From Paenibacillus sp. OV219 (GTDB taxonomy: Bacteria; Bacillota; Bacilli; Paenibacillales; Paenibacillaceae), in assembly GCF_900110075.1 (NCBI RefSeq), contig NZ_FOCJ01000013.1:112366-176365 (forward strand): a DNA stretch of 64,000 bases, written 5' to 3'. Within the stretch, counting starts at the first letter, position 1. Each line of letters starts with the position of its first letter. A program made the translations under genes and the position numbers. Shown in pieces: positions 1 through 8,110 of the stretch. Below the pieces are notes generated by a model. That model made no database searches, was not told the DNA's origin, and worked only from the letters and a program-made list of their open reading frames with translations.

Positions 1-994
1 CGCGTTCGGTTGGGAGTGGACCTTCTGGTTCAACGTGCCTTTCGGTATTATCGGCGTCGTGTGGGGCTTGCGTGTCATGGGTGTGAAAGACGATAAGATT
101 GCTGCTCCGAAGGCTGGCGGGCTTGATCGCGGCGGCGTTATTACGTATGTCATCTCGGTTACCGGTCTCTTGATCGCGCTGACTTGGGGGCCGATTCAAA
201 GCTGGACTTCGCCTGTGGTCTGGATTTCCGGAGCTGTCTTTATCGTGTTGTTCCCGGTCTTCCTGATCTGTGAGAAAAAGCATCCGAATGCGCTCTTGCA
301 TCTGCCGCTGTTTACGAACCGAATCTTCTCGTTCGGGATCGTATCCGCAACACTGAACGCGATTGCTCGGATGGCTGTAATGTTTATGTTGATCTTCTAT
401 TTTCAAGGCGCGCTTGAGAAGGATGCACTCGTCGCTGGGATTATGACGATTCCGCTTGCTGCTGGAATGCTCGTCGTTTCGCCGCTTGCTGGCAGTCTTG
501 GAGATAAATACGGCGAGACGATGCCGGCGACGCTTGGCTTGTTCCTGAGCATATTCGGACTGGTAGGGCTGGCGCTTGATACTGGAATGTCGACGCCGTT
601 CTGGCATCTCGCTGTTTACATGACGATCATTAGTATCGGATCGGGGTTGTTCAACTCGCCGAACTCCAGTAGCATTATGAATGCAGCCGGGGCAAAATAC
701 CGCGGTGAAGCTTCCGGGATCCGCTCGCTCACAACGAACATGGGCATGATGCTCAGCATCGCGTTCTCCATGCCGATCGTGACGCATAGCATTCCGCATG
801 ATGCGATGCTTGCGATTTTCTCAGGGACGCAGGTTGGTATGAACGGCGACAAGTCGTCGCTTGACGGTTTTATTAGTGGCTTGCATGCCGTATTCTGGTT
901 TATGGCTGCGCTAATGGCGCTTGCTGCGGTGATGTCGTATATGCGTTCGAACAAGCGGTCGCACGGTATGGGCCAGTCAGTTCATCCAAAGTAA
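1..994 (+). CDS. DHA2-type MFS multidrug/H+ antiporter, C-terminal part
   Basis: The frame is open from the first bases of the window, so the gene is cut at its 5' end. The residues before the first possible internal start read WTFWFNVPFGIIG, the conserved loop that follows transmembrane helix 6 of 14-helix EmrB/QacA-type (DHA2) transporters. The remaining ~330 residues hold about eight hydrophobic helices, a GDKYGE motif in the helix 10-11 loop region and a short basic C-terminal tail. Family knowledge: these plasma-membrane proteins exchange protons for drugs or other amphipathic compounds. Substrate cannot be read from the sequence. The EamA exporter starts 71 bases downstream, and the two may be co-transcribed because no terminator lies between them. 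Confidence 0.9.
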   Translation, partial: AFGWEWTFWFNVPFGIIGVVWGLRVMGVKDDKIAAPKAGGLDRGGVITYVISVTGLLIALTWGPIQSWTSPVVWISGAVFIVLFPVFLICEKKHPNALLHLPLFTNRIFSFGIVSATLNAIARMAVMFMLIFYFQGALEKDALVAGIMTIPLAAGMLVVSPLAGSLGDKYGETMPATLGLFLSIFGLVGLALDTGMSTPFWHLAVYMTIISIGSGLFNSPNSSSIMNAAGAKYRGEASGIRSLTTNMGMMLSIAFSMPIVTHSIPHDAMLAIFSGTQVGMNGDKSSLDGFISGLHAVFWFMAALMALAAVMSYMRSNKRSHGMGQSVHPK

Positions 995-1065
995 GTGAGA
1001 AGTAAGAGGAATGAGATATGTAAGGTAAGAAAGTTAAGCAGTTCGCAGAAGGAGATTTTATTGAA

Positions 1066-1974
1066 ATGCCGGATCGATCCGTATATTTGAAATTGTGGGC
1101 TGTATCGCTCTTATGGGGCTGCAATTATGTGGCAAGCGCGTATATGCTGCGCGATTTCTCGCCGATTTTCTTATCGTTTGCTCGGCTTGTCGTCATGTCG
1201 TTGTTTCTATTGTCCGTAGCGGCTGTCAATCGCTCGATGCGATGGCCGAATAAGCGGGAGTGGGGACTTCTGCTGTTTGCAGGTATTTCGGGCACACTGA
1301 TTAACCAGCTATTCTATTTCACAGGCTTGCAGCATTCGACTGCTGGTAATGCAGCTTTGATCATTGCGTTGTCTCCGATAGCGACAACTCTGCTGGCACG
1401 GATGTTTCTGAAAGAAGAGTTTACATTGCCGAAGCTGGCTGGTGCGGTCGTCGCGTTGACTGGTGTCATTTGCATTGTGCTGTTTGGCGGTAAGGAGCTT
1501 GGCATTTCGGTAGGGGATGTTTACTTGTTGCTCGCGATGCTAGGCATGTCTGTCAGTCTGTTGTTCATCCGAAAGCTGACCATTGCGATGTCGTCTTATG
1601 AAGTAACGATCTATTCTACCGTTATTGGCACGATTCTGATGACGCCGGCAGTTGCGTATGAAGGGCTTGCAGGTCACCTACATGGGAGCCACTATGCGAT
1701 GACTTGGCTGCTGCTGATTTCTGTCGCGGTCATTGGTCAAGGGATAACCGGCTTCTGGTGGAACCGAGGCATCGCCGTCGTAGGTGCTTCCGTGAGCTCG
1801 ATGTTCATGAACATTCCGCCGTTCGTTGCGATCATCGTCAGTTATTTTGTGCTTGGCGATCCGATCAAGCCCGCGCAGATCGCCGGAGGGGTGTTGATTC
1901 TCGCTGGCGTTGCGCTTAGTAATATGAAGCGGCGGGCGGCGGTTTCGCCGTCGGCGGCGAGTGTGGATGCATAG
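1066..1974 (+). CDS. EamA/DMT-family transporter
   Basis: This 302-residue protein has ten predicted hydrophobic helices in two repeats of five, the standard length and layout of EamA (drug/metabolite transporter) exporters. The first EamA unit carries an AGISGTLINQLFYFTGL-type segment and the second ends with an AGGVLILAGV helix. The ATG follows AGAAGGAG at good spacing. Family knowledge: plasma-membrane export of amino acids, metabolites or drugs; the substrate is not predictable here. It follows the MFS transporter on the same strand without a terminator and is closed by the strong terminator at 2064-2095. Confidence 0.9.
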   Translation: MPDRSVYLKLWAVSLLWGCNYVASAYMLRDFSPIFLSFARLVVMSLFLLSVAAVNRSMRWPNKREWGLLLFAGISGTLINQLFYFTGLQHSTAGNAALIIALSPIATTLLARMFLKEEFTLPKLAGAVVALTGVICIVLFGGKELGISVGDVYLLLAMLGMSVSLLFIRKLTIAMSSYEVTIYSTVIGTILMTPAVAYEGLAGHLHGSHYAMTWLLLISVAVIGQGITGFWWNRGIAVVGASVSSMFMNIPPFVAIIVSYFVLGDPIKPAQIAGGVLILAGVALSNMKRRAAVSPSAASVDA

Positions 1975-1981
1975 TAGGGAA

Positions 1982-2077
1982 AGCCGCGAGTGAAGCCGAA
2001 GGTGAAGTGTGAGCGAAGCTGCGAGTGAAGCCGAGAATGAAGCTGCGTGTGGAGCCGCGAGTAAAGCCGCGAGTATA
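1982..2077. repeat. Degenerate 12-bp tandem repeat
   Basis: About eight copies of a 12-base unit close to GAAGCCGCGAGT run directly after the EamA stop codon. Middle copies are diverged (GAAGCCGAAGGT, GAAGCTGCGAGT, GAAGCTGCGTGT). The last copy, AAAGCCGCGAGT, is also the left arm of the terminator, so the repeat seems to have grown from the terminator stem or the reverse. Confidence 0.7.
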
Positions 2078-2095
2078 GGCTCGCGGCTTTTTTTT
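2064..2095 (+). terminator. Intrinsic terminator after the EamA gene
   Basis: Perfect 10-bp stem AAGCCGCGAG / CTCGCGGCTT with loop TATAGG, followed by eight T residues. It lies between convergent genes and has a matching A-run on its left side, so it could also serve the minus-strand HAEG gene weakly. Confidence 0.9.
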
Positions 2096-2099
2096 GTTT

Positions 2100-3626
2100 T
2101 TATGCGGTGAATCGTGTACCGAATAGGATGAGCACTTGGTTCGGAGCTGTCCGCTTCAGCACATAATATCCGCTGCCTGGTACTGGTGCCGCGGTTGCTT
2201 GGCCGTTGTTAGCTGGCTTACACAGTGCGCCGGGCAGGCAGGACCCATCGTCTCTCACGAGCAGCTTGCCAAGCATTCCGACAGCAACCCATTCGGGACG
2301 GCTTATTCGCGGAATGTATGGCTGGCTAGGGTCCCAAGCGGGGTTAAGCTGCGGCTGTTGTTCCGTATGCTCGGGCACGAGGACATGTCCGTTCCGATCG
2401 AGAAGGGCAGGTACGTTCACGTCGTGGTAGAGAGTCCCTCCCCATTCGTCGGTGAGGAATTTGCTCGGCCAGTTTAGTTCGGCATTGCCGGAGAGGAAAG
2501 CGGGCTTGCGGCTGGATATGCCGACGAGGAAAGGATCCGCTGCTGTTGCGATGCGAACCTTATCGCCAGCTAGTGCGAGGAAATAGCCTGGTTCAATCGG
2601 ATTGCCGTCGAATGTTTCGAACATTTCGGCGTAGTCGGCGGCTGGGCTGCTGACTGACCCGTCAATCTTGACGTCGCCGGTGCTCAATATCGCTGCTGCA
2701 AGTCCAGGCGCCTCAATAGATGTGCCGTTGGCTAGATACCAGGAGTAAGAGAGCGAGTTCGCTGCGCCGAATTGGCCCATAATGTGCACGCCATCGAGCA
2801 TGTTCGTCGATGTGCCGAGCCCTTCCGCATGCGAGAAGGAGCTATCCGCGACAGTGTTGACGCCTTGAGCGTGGGAAGAGAAGCCACTGGCTGTCGTTAC
2901 CGCGCCTTCGGCGTGAGAGGATTGGCCGCTAGCGATCGATTGACTGCCTTCGGCATGGGAGAGATCGCCGGTTGCTTGCGACCGCTGCCCCTCCGCGTGT
3001 GCGGCGATGCCGGTCGCGGCGGTGAGATTGCCTTCGGCATGCGAAGCTCGTCCGCTCGAAGTATTGGATTCGCCTTCGGCATGCGAGCCTTCGCCGCTGG
3101 CGATTGTTTCTAGTCCTTCGGCGTGGGAATCGAGCCCCGTCGCCTGGGTCAGTTCACCTTCGGCATGCGCGTTGAGTGCGCTTGCCGTTGTCAGTTGGCC
3201 TTCCGCGTGGGCGCGGTCACCGAGCGCGAGCGTGAGTTCGCCTTCGGCGTGCGCGTAGAGGCCTACGGCCATCGCAGCACCGCCTTCCGCGTGCGAAGCG
3301 GGGCCGATCGCCTGCGTGGCGTAGCCTTCGGCATGTGCGGCGAACCCGCCCGCCGCCGAGAGGTAGCCCTCGGCGTGGGCGGCCTCGTTCGCCGCGTCGG
3401 TGTTGCGGCCTTCGGCGTGGCCGTATAGCCCATGAGCCACCGAGGCGCCGCCCTCCGCATGCGAAGCAGGGCCAATTGCCTGCGTGGCGTAACCTTCGGT
3501 GTGCGAAGCGAAGGCGCCTGCCGTCGTTTGGAATCCCTCGGCGTGTGCTGCCGTTCCGCTCGCTGTAGTATCCGTGCCTTCGGCCTCCGAACAGCTGCCG
3601 GTCGCCTGGGCGTTACAATCTGCCAT
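2100..3626 (-). CDS. HAEG-repeat (YadA-head-like) protein with peptidase G2 self-cleavage domain
   Basis: A 508-residue protein. Residues ~10-275 are about nineteen 14-residue repeats with core SHAEG or AHAEG, the Hep/Hag repeat of trimeric YadA-type heads, which forms a left-handed beta-roll. Residues ~325-508 match the peptidase G2 / intramolecular chaperone domain known from phage tail appendages, including the signature SPAADYAEMFE near residue 327. Family knowledge: this domain helps a trimeric beta-structure fold and then cuts itself off. No signal peptide is visible. The start is taken as the second ATG because AAGGAGGG lies six bases before it; the first ATG would abut the Shine-Dalgarno. 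A paralogue sits just upstream on the same strand, 47 bases away. No phage structural genes are nearby, so a cell-surface, spore-coat or cargo role is open. Confidence 0.85.
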   Translation of the reverse strand: MADCNAQATGSCSEAEGTDTTASGTAAHAEGFQTTAGAFASHTEGYATQAIGPASHAEGGASVAHGLYGHAEGRNTDAANEAAHAEGYLSAAGGFAAHAEGYATQAIGPASHAEGGAAMAVGLYAHAEGELTLALGDRAHAEGQLTTASALNAHAEGELTQATGLDSHAEGLETIASGEGSHAEGESNTSSGRASHAEGNLTAATGIAAHAEGQRSQATGDLSHAEGSQSIASGQSSHAEGAVTTASGFSSHAQGVNTVADSSFSHAEGLGTSTNMLDGVHIMGQFGAANSLSYSWYLANGTSIEAPGLAAAILSTGDVKIDGSVSSPAADYAEMFETFDGNPIEPGYFLALAGDKVRIATAADPFLVGISSRKPAFLSGNAELNWPSKFLTDEWGGTLYHDVNVPALLDRNGHVLVPEHTEQQPQLNPAWDPSQPYIPRISRPEWVAVGMLGKLLVRDDGSCLPGALCKPANNGQATAAPVPGSGYYVLKRTAPNQVLILFGTRFTA

Positions 3627-3673
3627 ATGCATCCCTCCTTGAATCTATGAAAATCGATGCTGTTTAGATAGTT

Positions 3674-5326
3674 TCACAAGTAGAAACGGGATCCAAACAG
3701 GACGAGCAACCGGTTCTGTGCGGTACGTTCTAACACATAGTAACCGCTGCCTGGTGCTGTTGCCGCAGTGGCATAACCGTTGTCGCCCGGTTTGCAGAGG
3801 GCGCCGGGCTGGCAGGAACCGTCATCTCGTACGAGCAACTTGCCAATCATGCCCACTGCGACCCATTCCGCCCGGCCCAATCTAGGCATGTATTTCTGGC
3901 GCGGGTCCCAATCCGGGTTCAACTGTGGTTGGCGCTCGATGTGCTCGGGTACAACAACTTGTCCGTTCTGGCCGTGAAGGGCAGGAACGGTAACATCGTG
4001 GTATAGCGTCCGTCCCCATTCGTCGGTGAGGTATTTCCTTGGCCAGCTCAGTTCGGCATTGCCGGATAGGAACGCGGGCTTGGCGCTGGAGATGCCAACG
4101 ATAAACGGATCGGCTGCCGTTGCAATTCGAACTTTTTTGCCTGCTAATGCGATGAAGTATCCAGGCTCGATAGGGCTACCGTCGGAAGTCTCGAACATCT
4201 CCGCATAGTCGGCAGCGGGGCTGCTAACCGCGCCGTCGATCTTGACGTCTCCGGTGGTTAATATTGCCGCTGCGAGGCCAGGGAAATTGGGATTTATGCC
4301 GTTGGCTAGGTACCAGGAGTTGGGCAACATATTTGCGGTGCCGCACTTGCCCATAATGTGTACCCCAGCCAGCATGTTCGTTGAAGTGATAGTCCCTTCC
4401 GCGTGCGAGTAGTATCCATCTGCCACGGTTTCAAGGCCTTGCGCGTGAGCGTAGTTTCCACTGGCTGTCGTAGTAGATCCTTCGGCGTGTGAGTAAGAGC
4501 CGCTCGCGAGAGTGAAATAGCCTTCCGCATGTGCAAAGACACCAGTTGCTCGTGATCTCGATCCTTCCGCATGCGTGGAATTGCCACTCGAGATGGTATC
4601 GGTGCCTTCCGCATGGGAGGCCCATCCGCTTGCGATAGTGGTGTCGCCCTCAGCATGTGCGGCGTATGCGCTCGCGATAGTGTTACCGCCTTCTGCATGC
4701 GAATTCAGGCCGCTCGCCGTTGTTTGGCTACCTTCTGCATGTGCATTAGGTGCACTGGCTGTCGTCTGTTGCCCTTCGGCGTGAGTTCGCATGTCAAGTG
4801 CTTTAGTGAGTTCGCCTTCTGCGTGCGCATAGAGGGCATCAGCCAGCGTGGCACCGCCTTCGGCGTGCGAAGCTGGGCCGTGCGCTTGCGCGTTGTATCC
4901 TTCGGCATGTGCGGCGAACCCCGACGCTGCCGTGATGTAGCCCTCGGCGTGGGCGACTTCATCCGCTGCGATGCTGCCGCGTCCTTCGGCGTGCGAGTGC
5001 GGGAAGAGCGCCTGCGTTCCGTATCCTTCGGCATGGGAAGCGGCACCGACCGCTGCCGTGAGGTAACCTTCAGCTTGGGCAGCTTCGCCCGCCGCATTGG
5101 TGTCGCTACCTTCAGCATGGGCATAAAGTCCATGCGCCGTCGAAGCGCCGCCCTCTACATGTGACGCGGGACCAACCGCTTGCGTAGCGTATCCTTCGGC
5201 ATGCGCGGCAAATCCGCTCGCCGTCGTCTGATATCCCTCCGCATGAGAGGCTGTGCCGCTCGCGGTAGTATCCTTGCCCTCGGCTTCCGAGCATTCGCCG
5301 GTTGCCTGGGCGTTACAATCCGCCAG
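3674..5326 (-). CDS. HAEG-repeat/peptidase G2 paralogue, probable CTG start
   Basis: A ~550-residue paralogue of the neighbouring gene. About 22 HAEG-type 14-residue repeats fill the N-terminal two thirds, followed by the same SPAADYAEMFE-bearing peptidase G2 domain. The first ATG in frame is at 4792, inside the repeats, but I read the frame by hand up to 5326 and found no stop. The start ADCNAQATGECSEAEG aligns with MADCNAQATGSCSEAEG of the sister gene. The two ATGs of that gene (ATG-CAT-ATG) are here ATT-CAT-CTG, behind AAGGGGGA. No ATG, GTG or TTG exists between the upstream stop and residue ~179. Initiation therefore probably uses CTG (or ATT), unless the gene is decaying. It lies first in what is probably a two-gene transcript. 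Confidence 0.8.
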   Translation of the reverse strand: MADCNAQATGECSEAEGKDTTASGTASHAEGYQTTASGFAAHAEGYATQAVGPASHVEGGASTAHGLYAHAEGSDTNAAGEAAQAEGYLTAAVGAASHAEGYGTQALFPHSHAEGRGSIAADEVAHAEGYITAASGFAAHAEGYNAQAHGPASHAEGGATLADALYAHAEGELTKALDMRTHAEGQQTTASAPNAHAEGSQTTASGLNSHAEGGNTIASAYAAHAEGDTTIASGWASHAEGTDTISSGNSTHAEGSRSRATGVFAHAEGYFTLASGSYSHAEGSTTTASGNYAHAQGLETVADGYYSHAEGTITSTNMLAGVHIMGKCGTANMLPNSWYLANGINPNFPGLAAAILTTGDVKIDGAVSSPAADYAEMFETSDGSPIEPGYFIALAGKKVRIATAADPFIVGISSAKPAFLSGNAELSWPRKYLTDEWGRTLYHDVTVPALHGQNGQVVVPEHIERQPQLNPDWDPRQKYMPRLGRAEWVAVGMIGKLLVRDDGSCQPGALCKPGDNGYATAATAPGSGYYVLERTAQNRLLVLFGSRFYL

Positions 5327-5530
5327 ATGAATTCCCCCTTGATCTATGAAAACGAGCTAATGCATTACCATAATATTACAGATGTTACGAGTTTGATTGG
5401 ATGGATGTGTTCATAAATGGAGATCGTTCGCAGCGGAGTTTTGTGGGAGATGGTGGTGATTGCGATTGTCGAGAGAGCGAAGGAAAGTGGAAGGATGGTA
5501 GTTGAGTAAATTGAATTGGAGAGTAATATT

Positions 5531-5712
5531 AAGAGATCATATAGGGTCTCTCAGCTGGGGGAACGATATAAAAAGCAGCCGAGAGATCGAATACGATCTC
5601 TCAGGGCCAATATTGGCCAATATTTGACGAAAATGCTGTTGAAAGGCCATATACGATCTTTCGGCTTCAAAATGTATCGCTACTGCCACTGAGAAATCAA
5701 ATATGATCTCAC
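5531..5712. repeat. Four degenerate copies of the GAGAG-palindrome family
   Basis: In this 427-base gene-free stretch (5327-5753), four 22-base palindromes begin at 5531, 5581, 5641 and 5691, spaced 50, 60 and 50. The second is perfect: GAGAGATCG-AATA-CGATCTCTC. The others carry mismatches (for example GAAAGGCC-ATATA-CGATCTTTC). Core form and alternating spacing match the array at 19.9-20.8 kb. A separate palindrome AATATTGGCCAATATT lies between copies two and three. No promoter for the HAEG genes is obvious. Confidence 0.8.
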
Positions 5713-5753
5713 AACTCTAGCTAAGCTACAAATTCATCGGCGAGTCAAACAAA

Positions 5754-6629
5754 CTACCGCCCCCGCCTATAATTCGACGGACAGCTCCCCGCGCAGGATT
5801 TGAAAGCGCGGCTGAACGCGTGAATGTTCGCATAACCGAGCTGGTCGGCAATGTCTTGCATTGAGAGGTGCGTGTATTGAATCATGTTTTTCGCTTTCTC
5901 GATTCGAATGTGCTGATGGTATTGGATAGGGGTCATCTGGAACATCGTTTTGAACAGATTGATCAGATAGAATTTACTCAGATGGAACCGCTCGGACAGC
6001 TCGTCCAGCTTTACGATGCGATGGGCATTCTGGTCAATGTAGCTACGCACCTCAGCCAGCAGCTCCATATGTCCGTCGCTCGACGTCATGCTGCCCCAAT
6101 ATTGCTCGCGCATCATTTGCGCCAGGATGGTCAACAATGCCCCCTTCATCCGCAGTTCATAGAACGGAGGCTTCGTCTCAAACTCCCGAATGAGCTCGAA
6201 CAACGACTGGGCAATCGGCAGCGCATCGCTCGGGCGTAAATAACTCGGAATATAGTGAGGCGGCGCATCCAGCTCATTCACTCTCAGCCAGCTTCGCTCC
6301 TTCGCCGTCATCGCTTCAAGCGGCTTGAACGATACGCCGATCTCAGCGCTCAGCGCATCCGTGTAGAGATCGAAATGCACATGCGGCTGGCGTACGCGAG
6401 TTCCGCCGACATTCCGTATCGAATGCCGCTGCCCTGGCTTGAAGAAGAAGAAATCCCCTGCAGTCCCGTGATACACCTGATCCTCCACCGTCACAAGCAG
6501 CTGTCCTTCCATCAAATAGAGGAGCTCATAATCCCAAATGACCCGCTCATCCACCGTCCATGTCTCATCCAGCACACTATCAATTGCCACCCGAATATAA
6601 GGGGAGAGCGTATCAATCTGCAGCGTCAT
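5754..6629 (-). CDS. AraC-family transcriptional regulator with cupin sensor domain
   Basis: A 291-residue one-component regulator. The N-terminal ~100 residues form a cupin-like effector pocket (GDFFFFKPGQRHSI), and the C-terminal ~100 residues carry two helix-turn-helix motifs (LDELSERFHLSKFYLINLFK and MQDIADQLGYANIHAFSRAF), typical of sugar-responsive AraC proteins. The start is chosen at the ATG eight bases after GAGG; an upstream ATG 13 codons earlier lacks a ribosome site. The gene is divergent from the GH172 glycosidase and probably controls it from the shared ~120-base region, which contains a perfect 20-bp palindrome. Confidence 0.88.
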   Translation of the reverse strand: MTLQIDTLSPYIRVAIDSVLDETWTVDERVIWDYELLYLMEGQLLVTVEDQVYHGTAGDFFFFKPGQRHSIRNVGGTRVRQPHVHFDLYTDALSAEIGVSFKPLEAMTAKERSWLRVNELDAPPHYIPSYLRPSDALPIAQSLFELIREFETKPPFYELRMKGALLTILAQMMREQYWGSMTSSDGHMELLAEVRSYIDQNAHRIVKLDELSERFHLSKFYLINLFKTMFQMTPIQYHQHIRIEKAKNMIQYTHLSMQDIADQLGYANIHAFSRAFKSCAGSCPSNYRRGR

Positions 6630-6691
6630 CAGCATCACCTCAGCAATATTTGATAAATAACTAAACAATAAGTGCTATCGGAAAACCGTAT

Positions 6692-6711
6692 AACTCATTA
6701 TATAATGAGTT
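6692..6711. promoter_or_regulatory. Perfect 20-bp palindrome in the araC/GH172 divergent region
   Basis: AACTCATTAT-ATAATGAGTT is a perfect inverted repeat whose centre contains TATAAT, a possible -10 element. Its place between a regulator and a divergent sugar enzyme suggests an operator over a promoter. No clear -35 is seen 17 bases upstream on the plus strand. Confidence 0.45.
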
Positions 6712-6749
6712 CATCTTAACACAATATATGATACATGAGGTGAAAGGGC

Positions 6750-7853
6750 ATGCTGCAAAATAACGGACTCGGACTTGGACTTTCTTCCGCTCCACTCGTC
6801 ACGAACGCACGGACCCGCTCGATTTCGGCTGAGAATCCGAAAGGCGAGAAAGGTCAAGGCGGCAAAGAAGCAAGCAATCTCGGTACTGCTCGCAAAGGCA
6901 GACCTTGTATCACACTTAAGCAAGGAGAATTGGTGACGCTTGCAGACATTCAAGGTCCAGGTATTATCCAGCACTTCTGGATTACCGTTACCGATAAAAC
7001 AGGCAAAGGCCACGCACAGCAATTTGTGCTCCGAGATCTTGTGCTTCGCATGTTCTGGGACGATGAGGCAACGCCGTCAGTTGAAGTACCGCTTGGCGAC
7101 TTCTTCTGCAACGGCTTCGGCGTGCGTACGAATGTGAACTCGCTGCCGATTTCGGTCGTGCCGACAGGCGGCATGAACTGCTATATCCCGATGCCGTTCC
7201 GCAAATCCGCGAAGATTACGATCGAGAACCAGCACGCTGTCGATATTGATGGCTTCTTCTATACATTCAATTACTCCCTAGTGGACGAGCTGCCGGACAA
7301 TGCGGCCTACTTCCACGCACAATGGCGCCGCGAGCATGTGACCGAGGTCGCTCAAGACTACACCATTCTGGGCGGAGTGAAGGGCGCAGGGCAGTACATC
7401 GGGACTTACCTCGCTTGGGCTGCACTGGAGCGAAATTGGTGGGGTGAAGGTGAAATCAAGTTCTTTATGGATGGCGATGAAGAATGGCCGACCATCTGTG
7501 GAACGGGTACAGAAGATTACGTCGGAGGCGCATGGTGCTTCAACAATTCGAAGACGAATGAGCCGGAATCGTACTCGACTCCGTACCTCGGGTACAAGTT
7601 CTATAAAGAAACGACTGAGATTGATGCTTGGTACGGCCACAATGTGCCGATGCATGGCATGTACCGCTGGCATATGCTTGATCCAATCCGGTTCGAAAAG
7701 GATCTTCGCGTGACGATTCAACAGATCGGACATGACCATACGAAGCTCTTCGAGCGTGCCGACGATATTTCGTCTGTAGCGTATTGGTACCAGATGGAGC
7801 CGCACACGCCATTCCCTCAGCTCTTGCCAACAAGTAAGAGATGGCCTCGATAA
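6750..7853 (+). CDS. DUF2961 / glycoside hydrolase family 172 protein
   Basis: A 367-residue protein matching DUF2961, now GH172. Recognisable blocks are LADIQGPGIIQHFWITV near residue 65, VEVPLGDFFCNGFG near 110, GEGEIKFFMDGDEEWPTICGTGTEDY around 230 and the C-terminal YWYQMEPHTPFP. Family knowledge: GH172 members form jelly-roll oligomers acting on fructofuranosyl or arabinofuranosyl linkages, including difructose anhydrides. No signal peptide is seen, so it is probably cytosolic. It starts at ATG after GAGGTGAAAGG. The divergent AraC gene suggests induction by the sugar it handles. The precise substrate is not readable. Confidence 0.9.
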   Translation: MLQNNGLGLGLSSAPLVTNARTRSISAENPKGEKGQGGKEASNLGTARKGRPCITLKQGELVTLADIQGPGIIQHFWITVTDKTGKGHAQQFVLRDLVLRMFWDDEATPSVEVPLGDFFCNGFGVRTNVNSLPISVVPTGGMNCYIPMPFRKSAKITIENQHAVDIDGFFYTFNYSLVDELPDNAAYFHAQWRREHVTEVAQDYTILGGVKGAGQYIGTYLAWAALERNWWGEGEIKFFMDGDEEWPTICGTGTEDYVGGAWCFNNSKTNEPESYSTPYLGYKFYKETTEIDAWYGHNVPMHGMYRWHMLDPIRFEKDLRVTIQQIGHDHTKLFERADDISSVAYWYQMEPHTPFPQLLPTSKRWPR

Positions 7854-7881
7854 CATTGCCTTTAAACACAAGCGTCCTGAA

Positions 7882-7915
7882 CCTAGAGCTAGCTCTAGGG
7901 GATGGGCGTTTTTTT
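7882..7915 (+). terminator. Probable intrinsic terminator after the GH172 gene
   Basis: Perfect palindrome CCTAGAGCTAGCTCTAGG (7882-7899), then GGATGGGCG and a T7 run. The tract sits ten bases after the hairpin, so termination may need the longer imperfect outer stem. Confidence 0.6.
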
Positions 7916-8015
7916 ATATTATGGAATTTATAAGGTTCACTTGTACAAATTTCGATAATGTCACCGCGAAACGTAAGCTTTTGCCGAAAGGACAGAGACA
8001 TCCGTTTTCACTTAT

Positions 8016-8068
8016 TTGACAGGAAACCAAATGGTTTTATATAATGAAAAGCGAAACCAAAAGGTTTC
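8016..8068 (+). promoter_or_regulatory. Consensus sigma-A promoter with two repressor-like operators
   Basis: TTGACA (8016-8021), an 18-base spacer and TATAAT (8040-8045) form a near-ideal housekeeping promoter. Palindrome AAACCA-AA-TGGTTT fills the spacer and GAAACC-AAAA-GGTTTC (8053-8068) covers the likely transcription start. The two are 30 bases apart, about three helical turns, so a dimeric repressor could bind cooperatively on one face. The regulator is not encoded next door. Confidence 0.75.
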
Positions 8069-8110
8069 ATATTAAGGTTCACTATTTTCAGGCGAAAAGG
8101 GGTTATTTAC

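Noticed and set aside
2772..3568. Plus-strand frames opposite the HAEG repeats
   Set aside because: They are antisense images of a repeated, GC-rich sequence and carry low-complexity Arg/Ser/Ala text.
2100..5326. Prophage remnant
   Set aside because: The G2 domain is phage-like, but no other structural, lysis, replication or integrase gene and no attachment site is visible within the window.
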